DNA from: Combretum micranthum
Lineage: Eukaryota > Streptophyta > Magnoliopsida > Myrtales > Combretaceae
Assembly (NCBI GenBank): GCA_024138025.1
Contig: JAMXBD010000427.1
Span: 124,001-188,000, forward strand
Reading direction: 5' to 3'
Length of the DNA stretch: 64,000 nucleotides
The notes under the pieces were generated by a model. It had not been told where the DNA came from. It ran no database searches and saw only the letters and a program-made list of their open reading frames with translations. Made by a program: the position numbers and the translations under genes. Positions within the stretch are counted from its first letter, which is position 1. Every line of letters starts with the position of its first letter. This document shows positions 1 to 13,826 of this stretch, in pieces.

Positions 1-844
1 ACACGATTTTTTTTTAAATCAAAGACACCAAAACTATCAAACCTAAAAACAGACGATCAACAAGATCAGACAAATCAACAAACAAACAAAGACACTTAGG
101 GATATGAACGTTTCGAGTTACCTCTAATCGAATTGAATATAGATTCTTAGAAAACCTTCACTCTAATACCAAATGAAACGAACCACACCAAACTGTGATA
201 AGACCCGTTATCGAAATCTAGAATTAAATCCAAGGACATCTAAGAACTTAATGGAAACTGCAACCCATTGCTTATATTTGAGCAAGAACCTCGGTATAAG
301 TGGGGATGCCACAATCAGGGATGGAAAGACCGATTGATAAGTTAGGGTGAACACCACAGGAAACCACGATAAGTTCAGTACGAGTTTTATCAAGAACTTA
401 AAGAGAATCACTCTCAAATTTCATTAGTAAAAATTTCAGAGATTATTTACAACCAAATAGGTTTTTATAGACTAAAACATGGAAACCTAAAAGACATGAA
501 TATAAAAGCCAACAGCTTATGTTACAAATCAAGTTGCCTAAAAATAAAAACGCAAAACTGATAAAAATTAATGAAACAAAAAGGTTGACAACCTTTATGC
601 CGGCATACAATGATCCAATCTTCAAGGTCAGCTGTCTTTAAATCAAAGCTAGCACTTTTCATCTTCATCAGCTCCAACACTTGAAAGTCTTCAATCTTCA
701 TGTCCCAAACTATTTTATAGGCTTCATTAGTTCGCTTGACTCGTGTATTTATCATTGGAACTCCAATTCCTTAAAATGGGTTGTTGGATTTGGACTTGGA
801 CTTGGTCGACTATAAGCTTGATGCTATTTGATTCCTATCATCCA
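1..844 (-). mobile_element. Ty3/gypsy element, 5' end only (runs off the left edge)
   Basis: Read on the minus strand this is the start of an LTR element. The 5' LTR is about 844 to 174, starting TGG and ending in CA next to the primer site. The primer-binding site is plus 161-171 (complement of TGGTATTAGAG, initiator-Met tRNA type). About 160 bp of leader follow, then the window ends. The LTR is related to those of elements A and B at 30658-40420: it shares the pattern around plus 280-350 (an AAGAACC..GGTATA stretch, then GGATGGAAA..CGATTGATAAGT). Its outer end lies inside the 3' LTR of the copia element to its right, so it inserted later. The outer boundary at 844 is inferred from where copia similarity begins; the TSD cannot be checked. 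Confidence 0.72.
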
Positions 845-1884
845 ACCAATGCATCCAATCGAGGACTTCCCCACCACTTTGTTTATCACCAAATAAATAC
901 ACACTCAAGCTGAGCAGTATACCACTTTTACAGCACTTAGGAAGTAAAATATTTCCTTTCTCTCTTTAGATGCTCACTGATATATATTAAATACAAGAAT
1001 AGAGTATTATAATATTTTTCTCTCTCTTTCCAGATATTTACAAGTTAATGTGTAAGAGAATAAGAAAATTAATGATTTATCTGTTCGTAAATAAAAACAC
1101 TTTATTACTTCCACACTTCTCTACTCTTTTGAATCTCCCAATGACAGAGTATTTATAGCCTTAAAAAATTCAATTGTTCGTTAGAGAGGACGTCTTCAAG
1201 TCACAAAGTATTAAATATCATTCAATGGCTCTTTTTGACACTTCAGCTCATGCTTTTAAACTGTCATATCCTAAATATTGTCGCGCCACAAAGTGTTGTG
1301 CCTCATTTTAGCCCTAAACCAAGTCTTTGCTCATGTAGGCTCCATCATGTCTTAAATTCAGACTTATCACACCCTACAGTCATCTCGACTTAGTTTTGAC
1401 CCTTGACCAGAGCTATGTACATTTCAGCATGTCGAGTGTTGATTTTAAGATTGTCGAGTATTGATTTTTAGCTTGTCACGCCCTAACCATTTAACATGTT
1501 GAGCCCTTGACATGACCCTCAACCAAGATTATGCATTTTTTTTAAATTTGTCGAGCTTTAGACTTTTAGCTTGCCGCGCCTTAAGGAGGGACTTGTCGAG
1601 TTTCGACGTGACTCTTGAATAATGACTCTGCATTTTTGACTTGTAGAGTTTTGGTATTAAGTTTGTCGCACCCTAGTGAATGAAACAATCCAGCTCTCAA
1701 CTTGTCCCTCTACTGAGACTGTTCATTACTAATTTGCTCTTGCTAAAACCTACACAATCTCAACAAAAACACGTAACATGCACATATATATTCTAGTATA
1801 TTATTCATCATATTGTTTGACTAATTACGTGTTAATTGTGCATTATATTGTCTCATCAAAATCCATATTGATCATATAAGTTCA
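845..1884 (-). repeat. 3' LTR of the SIRE-like copia (truncated)
   Basis: Colinear with the right LTR at 16472-17739, aligning from CCAATCGAGGACT (855 against 16715) to the shared end AAGTTCA at 1884. The outer 240 bp or so are missing because the left-edge gypsy element inserted here. The two copies have diverged clearly, so this is an old insertion. Confidence 0.85.
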
Positions 1885-1888
1885 ATAA

Positions 1889-1902
1889 TCTCTCCCTTTT
1901 TT
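1889..1902 (-). promoter_or_regulatory. Polypurine tract of the SIRE-like copia
   Basis: On the minus strand this reads AAAAAAGGGAGAGA, 4 bases before the 3' LTR start TGAACTT. A purine run in this position is the plus-strand primer of LTR elements. The 700 bp between it and the end of pol (about 1903-2590) hold no readable frame, as is usual for SIRE-type elements, which have a long 3' non-coding region. Confidence 0.8.
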
Positions 1903-2599
1903 ATGAGGATAATTATGCACAATTAACCTCTTGTTAATTCAGTATACTCCCCCTCAAATAAGCTTTTAGGTTTCAAAAAAGTTTTCTCAAATTTGATTCA
2001 AAAACTAGATGCTTAATTCCAAGGAAATCTTGATGCTTAATTTTAGGAGAATGCAAACTACACTTAATTCATTATTTAGCTCCCTTTTTGGACAGATAAA
2101 CAACATTAAGCACTAGTCAATAGATAACTTATGCATTCAAAACATTTCTTTCCTCCATTCAACACTTTAACATGTCCCCTCCCCCCTTCCCCTTTGAACT
2201 CATTAAAAACATACCATATGCATGTTAATTGTGCATTTTACACTCTCTCTCTGTACTCGTAAAAAAAAATGGCAGACTTATAATATTACAAATAATGAGA
2301 TATGCACATATAAGATACAAGTTTTTAGCATCTAAAATCCAACTATTCTCAAATATGCTAAGAGGTCCAAAGAGCATCATAGAGCATGTTCAAACATTTA
2401 AAATCAATTTTTAGCAAAACTTCATTTTGAGCAAGCACATATATAACAGGTTTTTGCAAATAGAACAGATTACAACCATCATAGAAACATATATGAATAC
2501 CTAATAGCTTCTTAAATCCCGAGATCAAGTTCTAGATTATCTTGTCTCTATGATTTTTAGTATTCATCTTGCTTTATCATGCCAATTCTCTTCATAAAG

Positions 2600-5500
2600 T
2601 GCAAAAAAGATCCTCATTCAAAGGTTTTGTAAAAATTATAAGCAGTCTGATTGTTTATTTCAATAAATTTCAAGCTGATATCTCTATTTAGAACATGACC
2701 TCTAATGAAATGATGTATTTTGATATGCTTAGTCCTTGAATGTTGAATCGAATTTTTTGTTAAGTTTATAGCACTTGTGTTATAACAATGAATTAGAACA
2801 TTTTCATATTTTAGCCCATAATCAAGAAAGGTTTGATCCATCTATAAAACGTGTGCGCAACAGCTACTGACAACTATATACTCAACTACACCAATTAAAA
2901 GTGCAACCAAATTTTGTTTCTTTGAGTGCTAAGATATTAGGGAGTTTCCAAGAAAGTGGCATGTGCCACTTGTGTTTTTTTGATCTACTTTCCAGACAGC
3001 AAAGTCAGCATCAGAGTATCTAACAAGATCAAAAGAGGTAAATTTTAGATACCACAAAACAATTTTAACCGTGCTGCAAGATACTTAAATATGCATTTTA
3101 CTGCATTCAAGTGTGTTTCTTTTGGGTAAGATTGAAATTGTGCACATACACACACCGAGAACATGATATCAGGCCTAGAAAGTGTTAAATATAATAAGCT
3201 ACCCATCATACGTCTATAAAGCTTCTTACAAACGTTTTTCCTATTTTCATCTTTGTTAGTTTTACATTTGTGCTCATAGGTGTAGGTCTAGATTTGCAAT
3301 TATCCATTTTAAACCTTTTCAAGATTTCTTTCGTATATTTAGATTGATTTATGAAGATTCCATTTTTAGATTGCTTTATTTGAAGACCTAAAAAATAATC
3401 GAGCCCTCCCATCATACTCATTTCAAACTCATTCTTTATGGATTCAATAAATTCATTTATAAGACTCACATTAGTAACTTTAAACACAATTTCATCCACA
3501 TAGATTTACACAATCAATATGTCTAACTTGTGATTTTTGATAAATAGAGTTGTATTAACTTTTCCTCTAGAAAGTCCATTGTTCAAAAGGAAGGTACTAA
3601 GTCTTCCATACCAAACTTTAGGAGCTTGCTTGAGACTATAAAGAGCTTTATTTAATTTAAAGACATGATCGGGGTATTCATTATTCTTAAAACCCGGTGA
3701 TTGCTCTACATGGACTTCTTCTTTTATAAAACCATTTAAGAAAGAACTTTTGACATTTATTTGGAAATGAGTAAAATTTTTGAAAGCAACAAATGCCAAA
3801 AGCATTCTAATTGCTTATAGTCTAACAACAGGAGCAAAGGTCTCATCAAAATATATGTCTTCTTCTTGATTATATCATTTAGCAACTAATCTAGCTTTAC
3901 TTCTTGTTATTATTCCATATTGATCAAGCTTGTTTCTATAAACCCATTTGGTTCCTATAACAGGTCTATTGCTAGGTCTAGGAACCAATTTCTAAACTTC
4001 ATTTATTGTGAACTGATTTAATTCATCTTGCATTGCATGTGTCCAAAATTCATCTTTTAAGGTTTTTTTTTTCAATATTTTTAGGCTTGATTTGAGATAG
4101 AAAAATAATATTACTTATATTTTTTAAAGATGATCTTATTTGTACTCTATTAGAAGATTCAACAGTTATTAGATTTTTTGAATATGATCTTCCATATTTC
4201 CATTCTTTAGGAAGATCATTAGTAACAGATTCATGCACGACATCCTTATTATGTTCATTTTCTTCTTTATTAGTATTTTCAAGAGAAAACTTATCCAAAT
4301 CAGTACAGACAACATCCACATCATCATTTGAACATGAATAAGGCAAAGAATCATCAAATGCAACATGGATGGATTCTTCTACAACTAATGTTCTCTTATT
4401 AAACATTCTATAGGCTTTACTAGTTAAAGAATAACCTAGAAAGATTCATTAATCACTTTTAGCATCAAACTTAGCAAATTATTCTTTTCCATTGTTTAAG
4501 ATGTAATATTTAGCACCAAAATGATAGAAATAATAAATGTTAGGTCTTTTTCCTTTTCAAAGCTTAGAGAGGGGGTTTCTTGAGAATTTGTCTTATGAAA
4601 ACTCTATTTGATATATAACAAGCAGTATTTACAACTTTATCCCAAAAATATTTTGGTAAATTGTTTTCACACAATGTGGTTCTGGTCATTTCAATTAAGG
4701 TATTATATTTTTCCTCTTAGCTCCATCATTTTGTTGTGGAGTTCTAGGTACTAAAAAAGTATGTTCAATGCAATATTTACTACAAAAACTATTCATTTCA
4801 TAATTTTCAAATTCCTCTCCCATGATTACTTCGAATAGATATAATATTAAGACGTTTTTTTCATTCTGAACTTTCTTGCAACATCTAAAAAAAGACATGA
4901 TCTGTTTCATCTTTAGATGCAAGGAAGAAAGTCCATATATATCTAGTAAAATCATCAACAAAAACTAAGGCATATTTTTTGCCTCCCAAGCTTAAAGTTT
5001 GAGTAAGACCAAATAAGTTTGTATGTAATAGTTCTAATGGCCTAATAGTGAAAACAACATCTTTAGACTTAAAAAAAGTCTTAGATTGTTTTCCTTATTG
5101 ACATGCTTGGCCAATCTTGTCATTTTGAAAATTTATTTTTTGTAAGTCTTTGATAACATTTTTTAAAAAAGTTTTGAAATTCATTCATGCTAGCATGTTC
5201 TAATTTTCTATGCCATAGCCAACTATTGTCATTTTGAAAGTATATATAAGCTTCATTTAATGATTTGAAACCATTTAAATTAATTTTGTAAATATTTCTT
5301 TATCTATACCCTTCAAGATAAGCTTGGTTATTGCCAATTCTTTCAATAGAATATTTGTTGGTAAAAAATGTTACTCTAAAACCATTATCACATAATTAAC
5401 TTATACTAAGCATATTATGTTTCAATCCATCAACTAATAGCACATTTTTAATAATTAAATCTTTGTTAACTAAAATGTTACCTTCACCAATGAGAGTTGA

Positions 5501-6943
5501 TTTGCTATTGTCTCAAAAGGTAACATTCCTTGATCTTTCAAGTCTAAAGATGTAAACTTAGATGCATTTCCAGTCATGTATTTAAAGCAGCCGCTGTCCA
5601 AGTACCATTTATTGTTCCCACTTGAAAATACCTACAAAACATAGTATTATTTCTTTGATACCCATTTGAGTTTTGGTCCTTTTTGGTTATGTGTAATAGA
5701 AATCTCCCTTTTAGGAACCCAAACCAACTTACTTTTATGATTCAAATGCATGGTTTTTCTTATTGCACAATTGTGTGAATTATGACCAAATTTCCTATGA
5801 TAATTGCATATCCCATGGTGGCTTTTACAAAACGAGTTTTATAGGACTTACAGCTACTTTCTCTACTATAGTCAATTCTATATTTATTTGAATCACACAT
5901 TTGATTTCTAAGAAGTGTGTTCAAATTCTTTTTCTCTTTTGTGAATTTGGCTATAGTCGCTTTTGAATCATCTAAGCTAGCATTTAACAATATATTTTCA
6001 TTTTTTAAATCCTCTAGCTTTTTTTTTTTTTTAATTTCATTATTACTGTTGGGACATTCAACATTATTATTTATAGTTTTAATTTCGAGATCCAGCAAGT
6101 CATTTTGAATTACTAATTTTTCATTGATCTTGCTTATCTCATCGTTTTTACCTTTTAGCTTCTTATACCTATTATTTATCTTATCATTTTCCAATTTCAT
6201 ATTATTTATTTCTACATGCAGTTTTTCATTTTCTGAGTTAATCTCCTCATACTTGGTTTGAAATTTTTCTAGTTCTTCTCCTACTCCTATCATTAAAGAT
6301 TTAAGCATGCTGCTCTTTTTCTCTACTTTAACTAACTTACAGTATATTTTATCATACATAGTATATAACTCATCGTAAGAAAGAGAGGAGGGGGGATTTA
6401 TCTCATCATCTAGTATCATGAAGCACACATTCTGATCTGAGTCACCTAAGTCATCATCGCTCAAAGTGGCAATGAGTGCTTCTTTTCTGGATCTTTTGGA
6501 AGCCTTTTTTAGTATTGGACAATACTGCTAGATGTGTCCAAGTTTGTGGCATCTGAAACTAATTATCACATCCTTCTTTGTGTACCTTGATGAGCTGTTG
6601 TCATCATCCACTCTCTTTATTTTGTTGCTAGGCTTCATGAACTTCTTTAGCTTTTTTGTCATCAGGACAAGTTCCTCATTCTCATCATCATCATCGTCGC
6701 TGGAATCTTGACTTATGGCTTTTAAGGTAATAGCCTTATTGTATGATTCCTCTTCTTGCTTTATAATAATTTCATGCATTTCGAATGCTCCAAGGAGTTC
6801 TTCTTTATTCGTAGCACTTAAGTCTCATGCTACTTCTACGGTAGTTCTTTTTGCTTCCTAATTCCTAGGTAGTAACCTGAGAAGTTTAGAATTTATTTCC
6901 AAGTTAGTAAAATTCTCCCCAAGTACACTCAATGGATTTATGA
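2600..6943 (-). pseudogene. Copia gag-pol, main part (gag C-terminus, IN, RT, RNase H), degenerate
   Basis: On the minus strand, in order. Late gag is an acidic linker (6779-6528), a knuckle FRCHKLGHI..QYC whose first Cys has become Ser and which has a stop inside it, then a 234-codon coiled-coil frame (6464-5760). The integrase region has a WHRKLEHAS pre-integrase motif near 5210 and a core with the FVDDFTRYIW type motif, ending in the QQNDGAKRKN motif near 4710. RT is in two frames (3805-3506 and 3499-3206) with the catalytic YVDD changed to YVDE. RNase H contains the HSRTKHIKI motif (2841-2614). Stops and frameshifts occur throughout, so it cannot encode a working polyprotein. Confidence 0.85.
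6939..6943. repeat. TSD TATGA (left copy) of the outer solo LTR
   Basis: TATGA stands immediately before TGTAAG at 6944 and again at 15965-15969 just after the LTR end. A 5-bp duplication is the usual size for LTR-element integration. Removing one copy plus the insert rejoins the copia gag frame. Confidence 0.9.
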
Positions 6944-7671
6944 TGTAAGCCCCTAGATTTTTCGATAATATTAGCAAACCCTAAGAACCGGAAGTTGAAA
7001 CGAAACCCTAAAATTAACTTAGTTCTATGTTTAGTCTAGTGAATCTAGATCCGGCAATCTCGTATTCTTAAACCCTAAAAAACGAAATTCAAATAATTGT
7101 GGAATATGGTTCGTAATTATATAGGAAAGCCTAAAAATATCAATTTCATAATTTTCTAGTGTCCTTCGGATCCGATCGAGATCAGTTTTCGAAAACAGTG
7201 CCCCGGAGCACCGGATAGCAAAAATATTCTGACAACACCAATAGATTTGTAAAAATATAAGGTTTTCAAAAATATCAGTTTTAGAATATTTCGGTAACTA
7301 AAAATATCAGATATAGCTTAATTACGCGTATTTTTGTTACTACCGGTATTTTAATTGTCTAGTCTACTATTCATAATACTTTTTTACTATTCATAGTACT
7401 TTTTTACTATTCATTACTATTTACCTATCTCTACTTTTTCTTACACTCTATTCTTACACTCTACCATACCTACACCTTACAATTTACCTTCCCCATATAA
7501 CTTTAATCACATCATACTTTACATATTACTTCTTTTTATTACAAAACAACAAATTTAATCAATTTTTCTCTCTTCCCCATAGCCTTGCCGTCCACCCTCT
7601 CTCTCCTCTTCCTCTCAATTTGTTTTCTTTTCCAATTTATTTTATTACATCTAATTTCCACTCCAAAAATC

Positions 7672-7679
7672 TATAAATA
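7672..7679 (+). promoter_or_regulatory. TATA box of the outer solo LTR
   Basis: TATAAATA followed by CCCCC, 728 bp into the LTR and at the end of a pyrimidine-rich U3. The same box lies 707 bp into the inner LTR, so it is conserved between copies and is the likely element promoter. Confidence 0.65.
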
Positions 7680-8575
7680 CCCCCTTCCTCTTCCATTCTT
7701 TCACACAACAAAAATTCACACTAAAACTCTCTCAAAATCACTCCACAAAAACACTCTCCAAAATCTCTCTCAAGTTCTTTCTTTTCTTTAGAAAAACAAG
7801 CCCCACATAATACTACAACCCATTTCTTTTCTTCTTCAACCAACACATAAACCTTAGGTAAAAGTTTCTGTAAACCCCTAAATTTTCATAATCGGTTTAG
7901 CACAAAACCCTAACCGGAAGTCAAACGAAACCCTAAAGGTCAACAAAACCCTAGTTACCGTATCAATCTAAGTCCGGCATTGCCGTTTTCTTTGGCCCGG
8001 AAAAACGAAGTTAGGATAATTAGCTAAAATAGCTCGTAATAACCATAGGTGTTACAAAAGTTTCAGTTTCGTGAATTTCGGATGTCCTTCGAACCCGATC
8101 GGACGCAGTTCTCGAAAAACGTGTCCGGGAGCCCGGAATAGTAAAAATATTCCGAATATACCGTTAGACTCGTAAAAATATAAGTTTTCCAAAAATATCA
8201 ATTTCGTAATTTTTCGGTAAGTAAAAATAACAGATATAGCTATTATACGCGTATTTTCTTACTACCGGTACTTTAATTGTCACATCTACTTTACATTACA
8301 CTATTCATTACTATTCTACACTATTCTTTTATCTCTACTTTTTCTTACACCTACTCTTACACACTACATAACCTATAATCTTTACTTTTTACCTTTCCCA
8401 TAACTTTATTTCACATCTACCTTACATATTACATCTTTTATTTTCCAAAAAGTCAAAAAATTAATTCACTCCCTCTCTCCTCTCAATATGGCCGGCACAC
8501 TCTCTCTCTCCTCCCTCTCCATTTGTTTTAATTTTGCATTTATTTTATTCATCCAAAAATCACTCCCCATTTTCC

Positions 8576-8583
8576 TATAAATA
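8576..8583 (+). promoter_or_regulatory. TATA box of the inner solo LTR
   Basis: TATAAATA followed by CCCCCC, matching the box at 7672 in the outer copy. A CT-rich tract follows downstream, as in the outer copy. Confidence 0.65.
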
Positions 8584-10795
8584 CCCCCCTCCTCTTTCAC
8601 TTCTTTCACACCACTTCTACACTAAAATTACTCTCTCAAAATCTCTCTAGAATTTCTCTCCAATAAGTTCTTCAAGAAGTTCTCTTTAGGCTCATCTCCT
8701 TTAGGTAAAAGTTCTTCAAGAAGTCTCCATGTTCATCTACTTAGTATGAGCTTAGTGTATGTTTTCTAAAACCATGAAGGTTAAGAAAGCAACATTAGAT
8801 TCATACTTTGTTTTTGTTCATAATATCAATTCCTTTATGTTCCTTATATTTCCTTTATGTTCTTTATATTTCTTTTATGTTCATAACATCTACTATATCT
8901 AAATAACTATATACATATTCTTTAGAGCATATAAGCTCATAATCTTGCAATTTATTTACCTTTCATGCAATTTATTTACTTCAATGCAATTTATTTATTT
9001 CAAGTTGTTCTTAAGACTAGTCTCTAGTCTTAGACTTGTCCTAATCAAGTCAAAACAAGTTTTTCTTCTTTCATTTTATTTCTTTATGGGACTAGTTTAT
9101 TTCTTAGTCCCGGGAGCCTTGAAAAAGCTAAGACTCCAATACTTGATTTTATTATTTATGCTTTATGTTACTTTGTTTTATTATTCTCATAATCATGTTT
9201 ATGTAGAATGTTGTCCAAAAGTTTTATTTTCTAAAGATAATGAAATAAAAGAAGACTTTTTGTCACCTAGGAATAAGTTTATGTAAAGTATAAAATCAAC
9301 ACAAAACAAACTCATTTCTTTTCATGTTATCAAAAAGAGAACTCACAATAATTTTATAAACTACTTTTGCTTTACAAAGATACTTATTATTTCCACCTTG
9401 TTTTTCAAAAGGAGATGTTTTTGTTAAAATGGTTCTTTTCATAAGGAAGAAAATAAGATGAATGACTTAGGAAATTTCTAAGTAAAGACCTTTGCAAACT
9501 AAATAGGCAAAGAAAATTTATGGTTTGAAAATAATAAAGTTATTTCTTTTCAAGCTACAAGAAGAAGTAAATAAGATTATAGAAATGAGTTTTTCTACAA
9601 AAAGTCATTAATTGTTCCACCTTGTTTTCATAAATAAAACAAATTTCCATACATGAATGAATATTTTTGAAAGTATAAGACATGAGAAAAAGGATAAGAA
9701 ATATCAAGTAAAGATTTTTTTGTACAAAACAAGTAAACAAAAGAATTTACACAAGAAAAATGAAGAATAGCATATTTCCTAAGAAAACTTCAAATATAGT
9801 CTTAATGTAACTTAGGAAGTAGAAAATTCTATTTTCAAAAGTCACTTGGAAAAAGATAAATAAAACCAACATAAAACATTTTTAGAAAACAAAATAAACA
9901 AGGTGATCATTTCAAAGAAATTTACAAAAACAATTTCCGAAAAGCTTCAAACCGACATTGTTTTACTTAAGAAAAATAATTTGGACAACAAGACACTTGA
10001 GCATGCTTAAATATGAGTTATATAGTTATAAAAAGAGAATTTTTCAACTATATAGATAACTAAGTATTTATCAAACAAATTTTGATTTCTTGAACCAAAG
10101 TTGTTTTTACTTAAAAATCCGTGTAGTGAATTTGGTCACCAGTTTTTCGGAGCCTATGTGGCTTTGTTTGTGGGAAATAATTTTAGAAATGGGTAGATCT
10201 TTTCGAGTAGATAGAAATCGGTATATTATATGCGCGATTCCGAGTTAAAATGACCAAGTTATGGCCGTTTTAAGTTGGAACATTCTCTCATACGAACTTT
10301 AACGTTCTTTGACATTGTTTTGTCAAAATTCAAGAAGATCTTCAAGAAAAACTCATTGTGGGTATTTTCTTTGGTTAGGTGACCCCGAGGAAGGATTTCT
10401 TCACCCCAAGAGCTATTACGATTTAGTGGAGTGTGTGAACGACTCATCCGCGTAGAGGAATAGACGACAATGGCATCGTGAGTTTATTTCCACTAAATGC
10501 TATACTTGTTGTGCTTGTAAATTAGTTGCACTAGAGTTAGGAAAAGATAAACCGATATGTATATAAGATAATTCCTCGAAAGAATTCTAAGAATATCGAA
10601 GCCCGAATTGTTCTAAGTGATTGTTTTAGTATAATATTGATTTGTGTGAAATTCCTTGATCACCATAAAGTGAAAATAATTATGTTATGACTTTATAAAT
10701 TAATGAACTCATGCATACCACGAAGTGAGTCACATTACATGGTTGGGATATTATCCTTGGGTGAGAAGGATAGTAGGCTCATGTCGAAAGCAACA

Positions 10796-10960
10796 CTTGG
10801 CGGAAGATCCGAAAGCGATTGCTTGGCGGCTTAATGGAATATGCTTGGCGGTTGATCCGAAAGCAAGGTCAATTCAAGTAGGTTCGGAATACTTGGCGAT
10901 GAGTGCTCGCAAGTATAAAAGTTTTTATTGAATGCTTGGCGATGTGTGCTCGCAAGCTTA
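10796..10960 (+). repeat. Imperfect short repeats inside the inner LTR
   Basis: The motif CTTGGCG recurs five times at 15-70 bp spacing, twice followed by GATCCGAAAGC and twice by GATGTGTGCTCGCAAG-like text. The same LTR section in the truncated copy near 27490 holds a different imperfect repeat, so this is a variable repeat zone of the family. Confidence 0.6.
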
Positions 10961-12229
10961 AATTCTTTTATTATTAAAACTACTTGTTTTGAGTATCACC
11001 AAACCCCGAATGGAGGGCGTAAATCCATTCAACATATAGTTCCCGGAAAGCTATATGATTGTTTGCCCACGTGTTTGATGCATTACATATGTGTGATTAA
11101 CTAACTTGTTTGAATCTTGTTACAAGAAGTTATTTATGGAAATAGTTCTCACTAAGCCTATTAGCTTATACCCCAATAGCTACCTTTTGCAGTTTCCGTA
11201 CTTATGGCTAAGGCCACGTGGACCATGTGGGCAGGTAATCCCTTGTGAATATTAGAACTCTGGATAAAGTATATCATAGTATTAGCATGCAATTGTTTAT
11301 GTAATAGCTTAGTAATTTAAGAAATTGTTCCTAAGTATGCATAGTCTTTGCTATGAATAAATATTCATTGTGAATCCTCTTTTCTTAATATGTTTTTATA
11401 TCTCCTTAAGCTTCATTATTCCATATATGGTCCTCTAAAATTGTGAAAGTAAGCCTTACACTCTATATAAAAGCTTTTGGGAATGACTAAGGTTATCATA
11501 CTTAAGCTTTAATATTGAGTGTGGCGGACTGTCACGTTTAGGGTACCCGTTGGGGCGTGACAGTTTCTTTTATATACTCATCATGTTCATATAACTTAAC
11601 ATGAGTTTAGTGTATGTTTCTTAGACTCATTGAGTTAAAAAAGCAACAATTTATTCATGTTTTGTTTTTGTTCATGTTCTTCTTTTCTTTATGTTACTAT
11701 TATGTTGATATTGTTATTATTGTTTCTAACCTAACTTATATAAGTATTATGTATATTATGTATATATATTTATTTAGAGCATATAAGCTCATTTGTTATT
11801 TTTTTAATTTCAAGTCTTGCAATTTATTTATTTACTTACTTCATGCAATTATTAAGACTAGTCTTTCTAGTCTTAAACTTGTCCATATCAAATCAAAACA
11901 ATTTTATTTCTTTGCTTTTCTTTTCTTTTGAGGACTAATTTGTTCTTAGTCCCGGGATACCTTGATGAAGCTAAGGTTCTCAATACTTTTTATGCTCTTA
12001 TTTTATTTATCTTATTTATGTTGTTATGTATTCTCATTCATACATGAATGTGTTGTTATTGTCTCAACCACAATAGAAATGAGTTTTCTCAAGTAATAAA
12101 AATAAGAATAAGAACTCTCTTTAAAAATAATAAATTTTGTCACATGTAAGAAATTATTTTCCTTAAAGACTTGAAGCTTTATCCTAATAAATATTTTCTA
12201 AAGTTAGATAAGATTAGCTCAAGTTTTAG

Positions 12230-13826
12230 TGTTGGTCCCAAATATGCAAACAAGAGGGGAGGGGTGAATTGTTTGCTTTTAAAAACTTTTGAAAACACTT
12301 AACCAATTAAAATCTTTGGAAACTTCTTTTAACAAATAATTTAGAGAATCAGATTATAAATATTGTTGTTTTGTAGAATTTAATAAGAAAAAGATTTGAA
12401 CCAATATAAACAATTATAATCAATAAAAATTGCAGAGTAATAAAGTGCAGAAAATTAAATGAGCCCATAAATTTATAGAGGTTCCTCCTTGCGAGTACGT
12501 CCTCTCTTCCAGCTCCACTGCTGGGGATCCGGTTTCCAACCAGGTCGATCCACTAATCCAATTAAAAAAGAGATTACAAACACCAATCGAATCTTGTCTT
12601 GTGAGACAGGATTATTTGTAATCCTCTCAACAACTCTCAATACACTCAATACAAGAGTAGAGAATCTTCAATCAAGAGTTACAATAGACACTCTAAATAT
12701 TTGAGCACAAGAACACAAAAGAAAGTAAGTTTTGGAGTTTTGCACAAAATGTCTGACTAGTATTTGACTAGTGTCTGATGGAACGTCTGTTGAAGTAGAA
12801 GTATAATATTGAAAGTAAAATTTCAGCTCGTGTAATTCTGGGTTTTTTTAATCTCGTATCTTCTGTTCTTGTTTTTCCTGAAACATTATACATATATATA
12901 TAGAATATCCTAGTCTTTATCCTTCAGTTCAACGGGCTTTAACAACTTTATCTTTATCCAACAAAACACAATTTGCCGTTGGAGCTGATTTAAAATTCAA
13001 AATAATTTGAAGAACCGAGATATTGATATCCCGTAATATCCTCAAAAACACAGCTTCTGGTTGTTAAAAGAAGATTACGAGGAGAGAAATAGATAAAATA
13101 GAGATTATCTCATATTTTGAAAACCAAATCTAGAGAGAATTCCACATAAGGTGCTTTGCTGGAATATTTTCCTGATATTGTGGAATAAAATCTTGAACAG
13201 TAAGATGAGTTGTTTGCTGTAACTAAAAGGATATCACATAGTACGAAAAGATCCATATCCTTACCGATTTAGAACAGATTTGAAATTGATTCAAACCTTC
13301 CCACAAAATCCGAGAATTAGATTTGTACCTTATCTAGAGAATTTTAACAACAATCTTCAGCTTGATACACTTCATGTGATATGAAGAAGTAAAAAAAATC
13401 ACTATACAGCAAGCTGCTTGAAGAAGATGAACAGTAAAAAAAAAAATTAAATAACTTGAAAGTTCAAAATCCTCATGAGATTTAAATCCTCCTTGTGAAA
13501 CATATTAGATATACTCTTTAATATCTAAAGGAGTTAGGCCTTCAATCAATTACTTATGCGAGAAATCAATCCAATAAATCCGATTTAGAAAACTTGATCT
13601 GAACGTGACAGTTCTTTATACTGTCTGATGAAGAACCAGAAAATCTAACCTTCGTCTGATATATTAATACTTCACATTTGAATTTTCTTAGTGCCTGAGG
13701 TTTAAAAGATCATAACCTTATTGTCTGACTTACTGTTTGATAATCTGCACACTGCACACTTAATAAATCTTTTTATATTTTATTCTTCTTTAGTTATTAT
13801 CAAAATAAAATAAAGAGAACTTAACA
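12230..13826 (-). mobile_element. Copia-like solo LTR (1.6 kb) in the outer LTR
   Basis: It starts TGTTGGTCCC and ends GAACTTAACA, flanked by TTTAG at 12225-12229 and 13827-13831. It has the GAGGGGAGGGGTGAATTG stretch near its plus-strand start that is also seen, more diverged, in the SIRE-like LTRs at 16472 and 41493. By that analogy it lies in minus orientation. No internal sequence is present. Removing it restores the 3.7-kb length of the host LTR, which confirms the boundaries. Confidence 0.85.

Larger units (their letters stand above)
7869..11562 (+). mobile_element. Inner solo LTR (3.69 kb) of the same family
   Basis: Starts TGTAAACCCC, ends GGGGCGTGACA, and is flanked by GTTTC on both sides (7864-7868 and 11563-11567). 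The sequence after 11567 resumes the outer LTR: it matches the inner LTR from about 8735, with the shared AGTTTAGTGTATGTTT stretch. It has a TATA box at 8576-8583. Short open frames inside it, including 10725-10931, contain no recognisable domain. An unusually long non-coding LTR, reduced to a solo copy. Confidence 0.9.

Noticed and set aside
845..1884. TSD for the outer copia element
   Set aside because: The left end is truncated by a gypsy insertion that continues off the window, so no second copy of GTAAC can be tested.
10725..10931. 68-codon plus-strand frame
   Set aside because: Lies in the short-repeat zone of the inner solo LTR; not present in the truncated copy.
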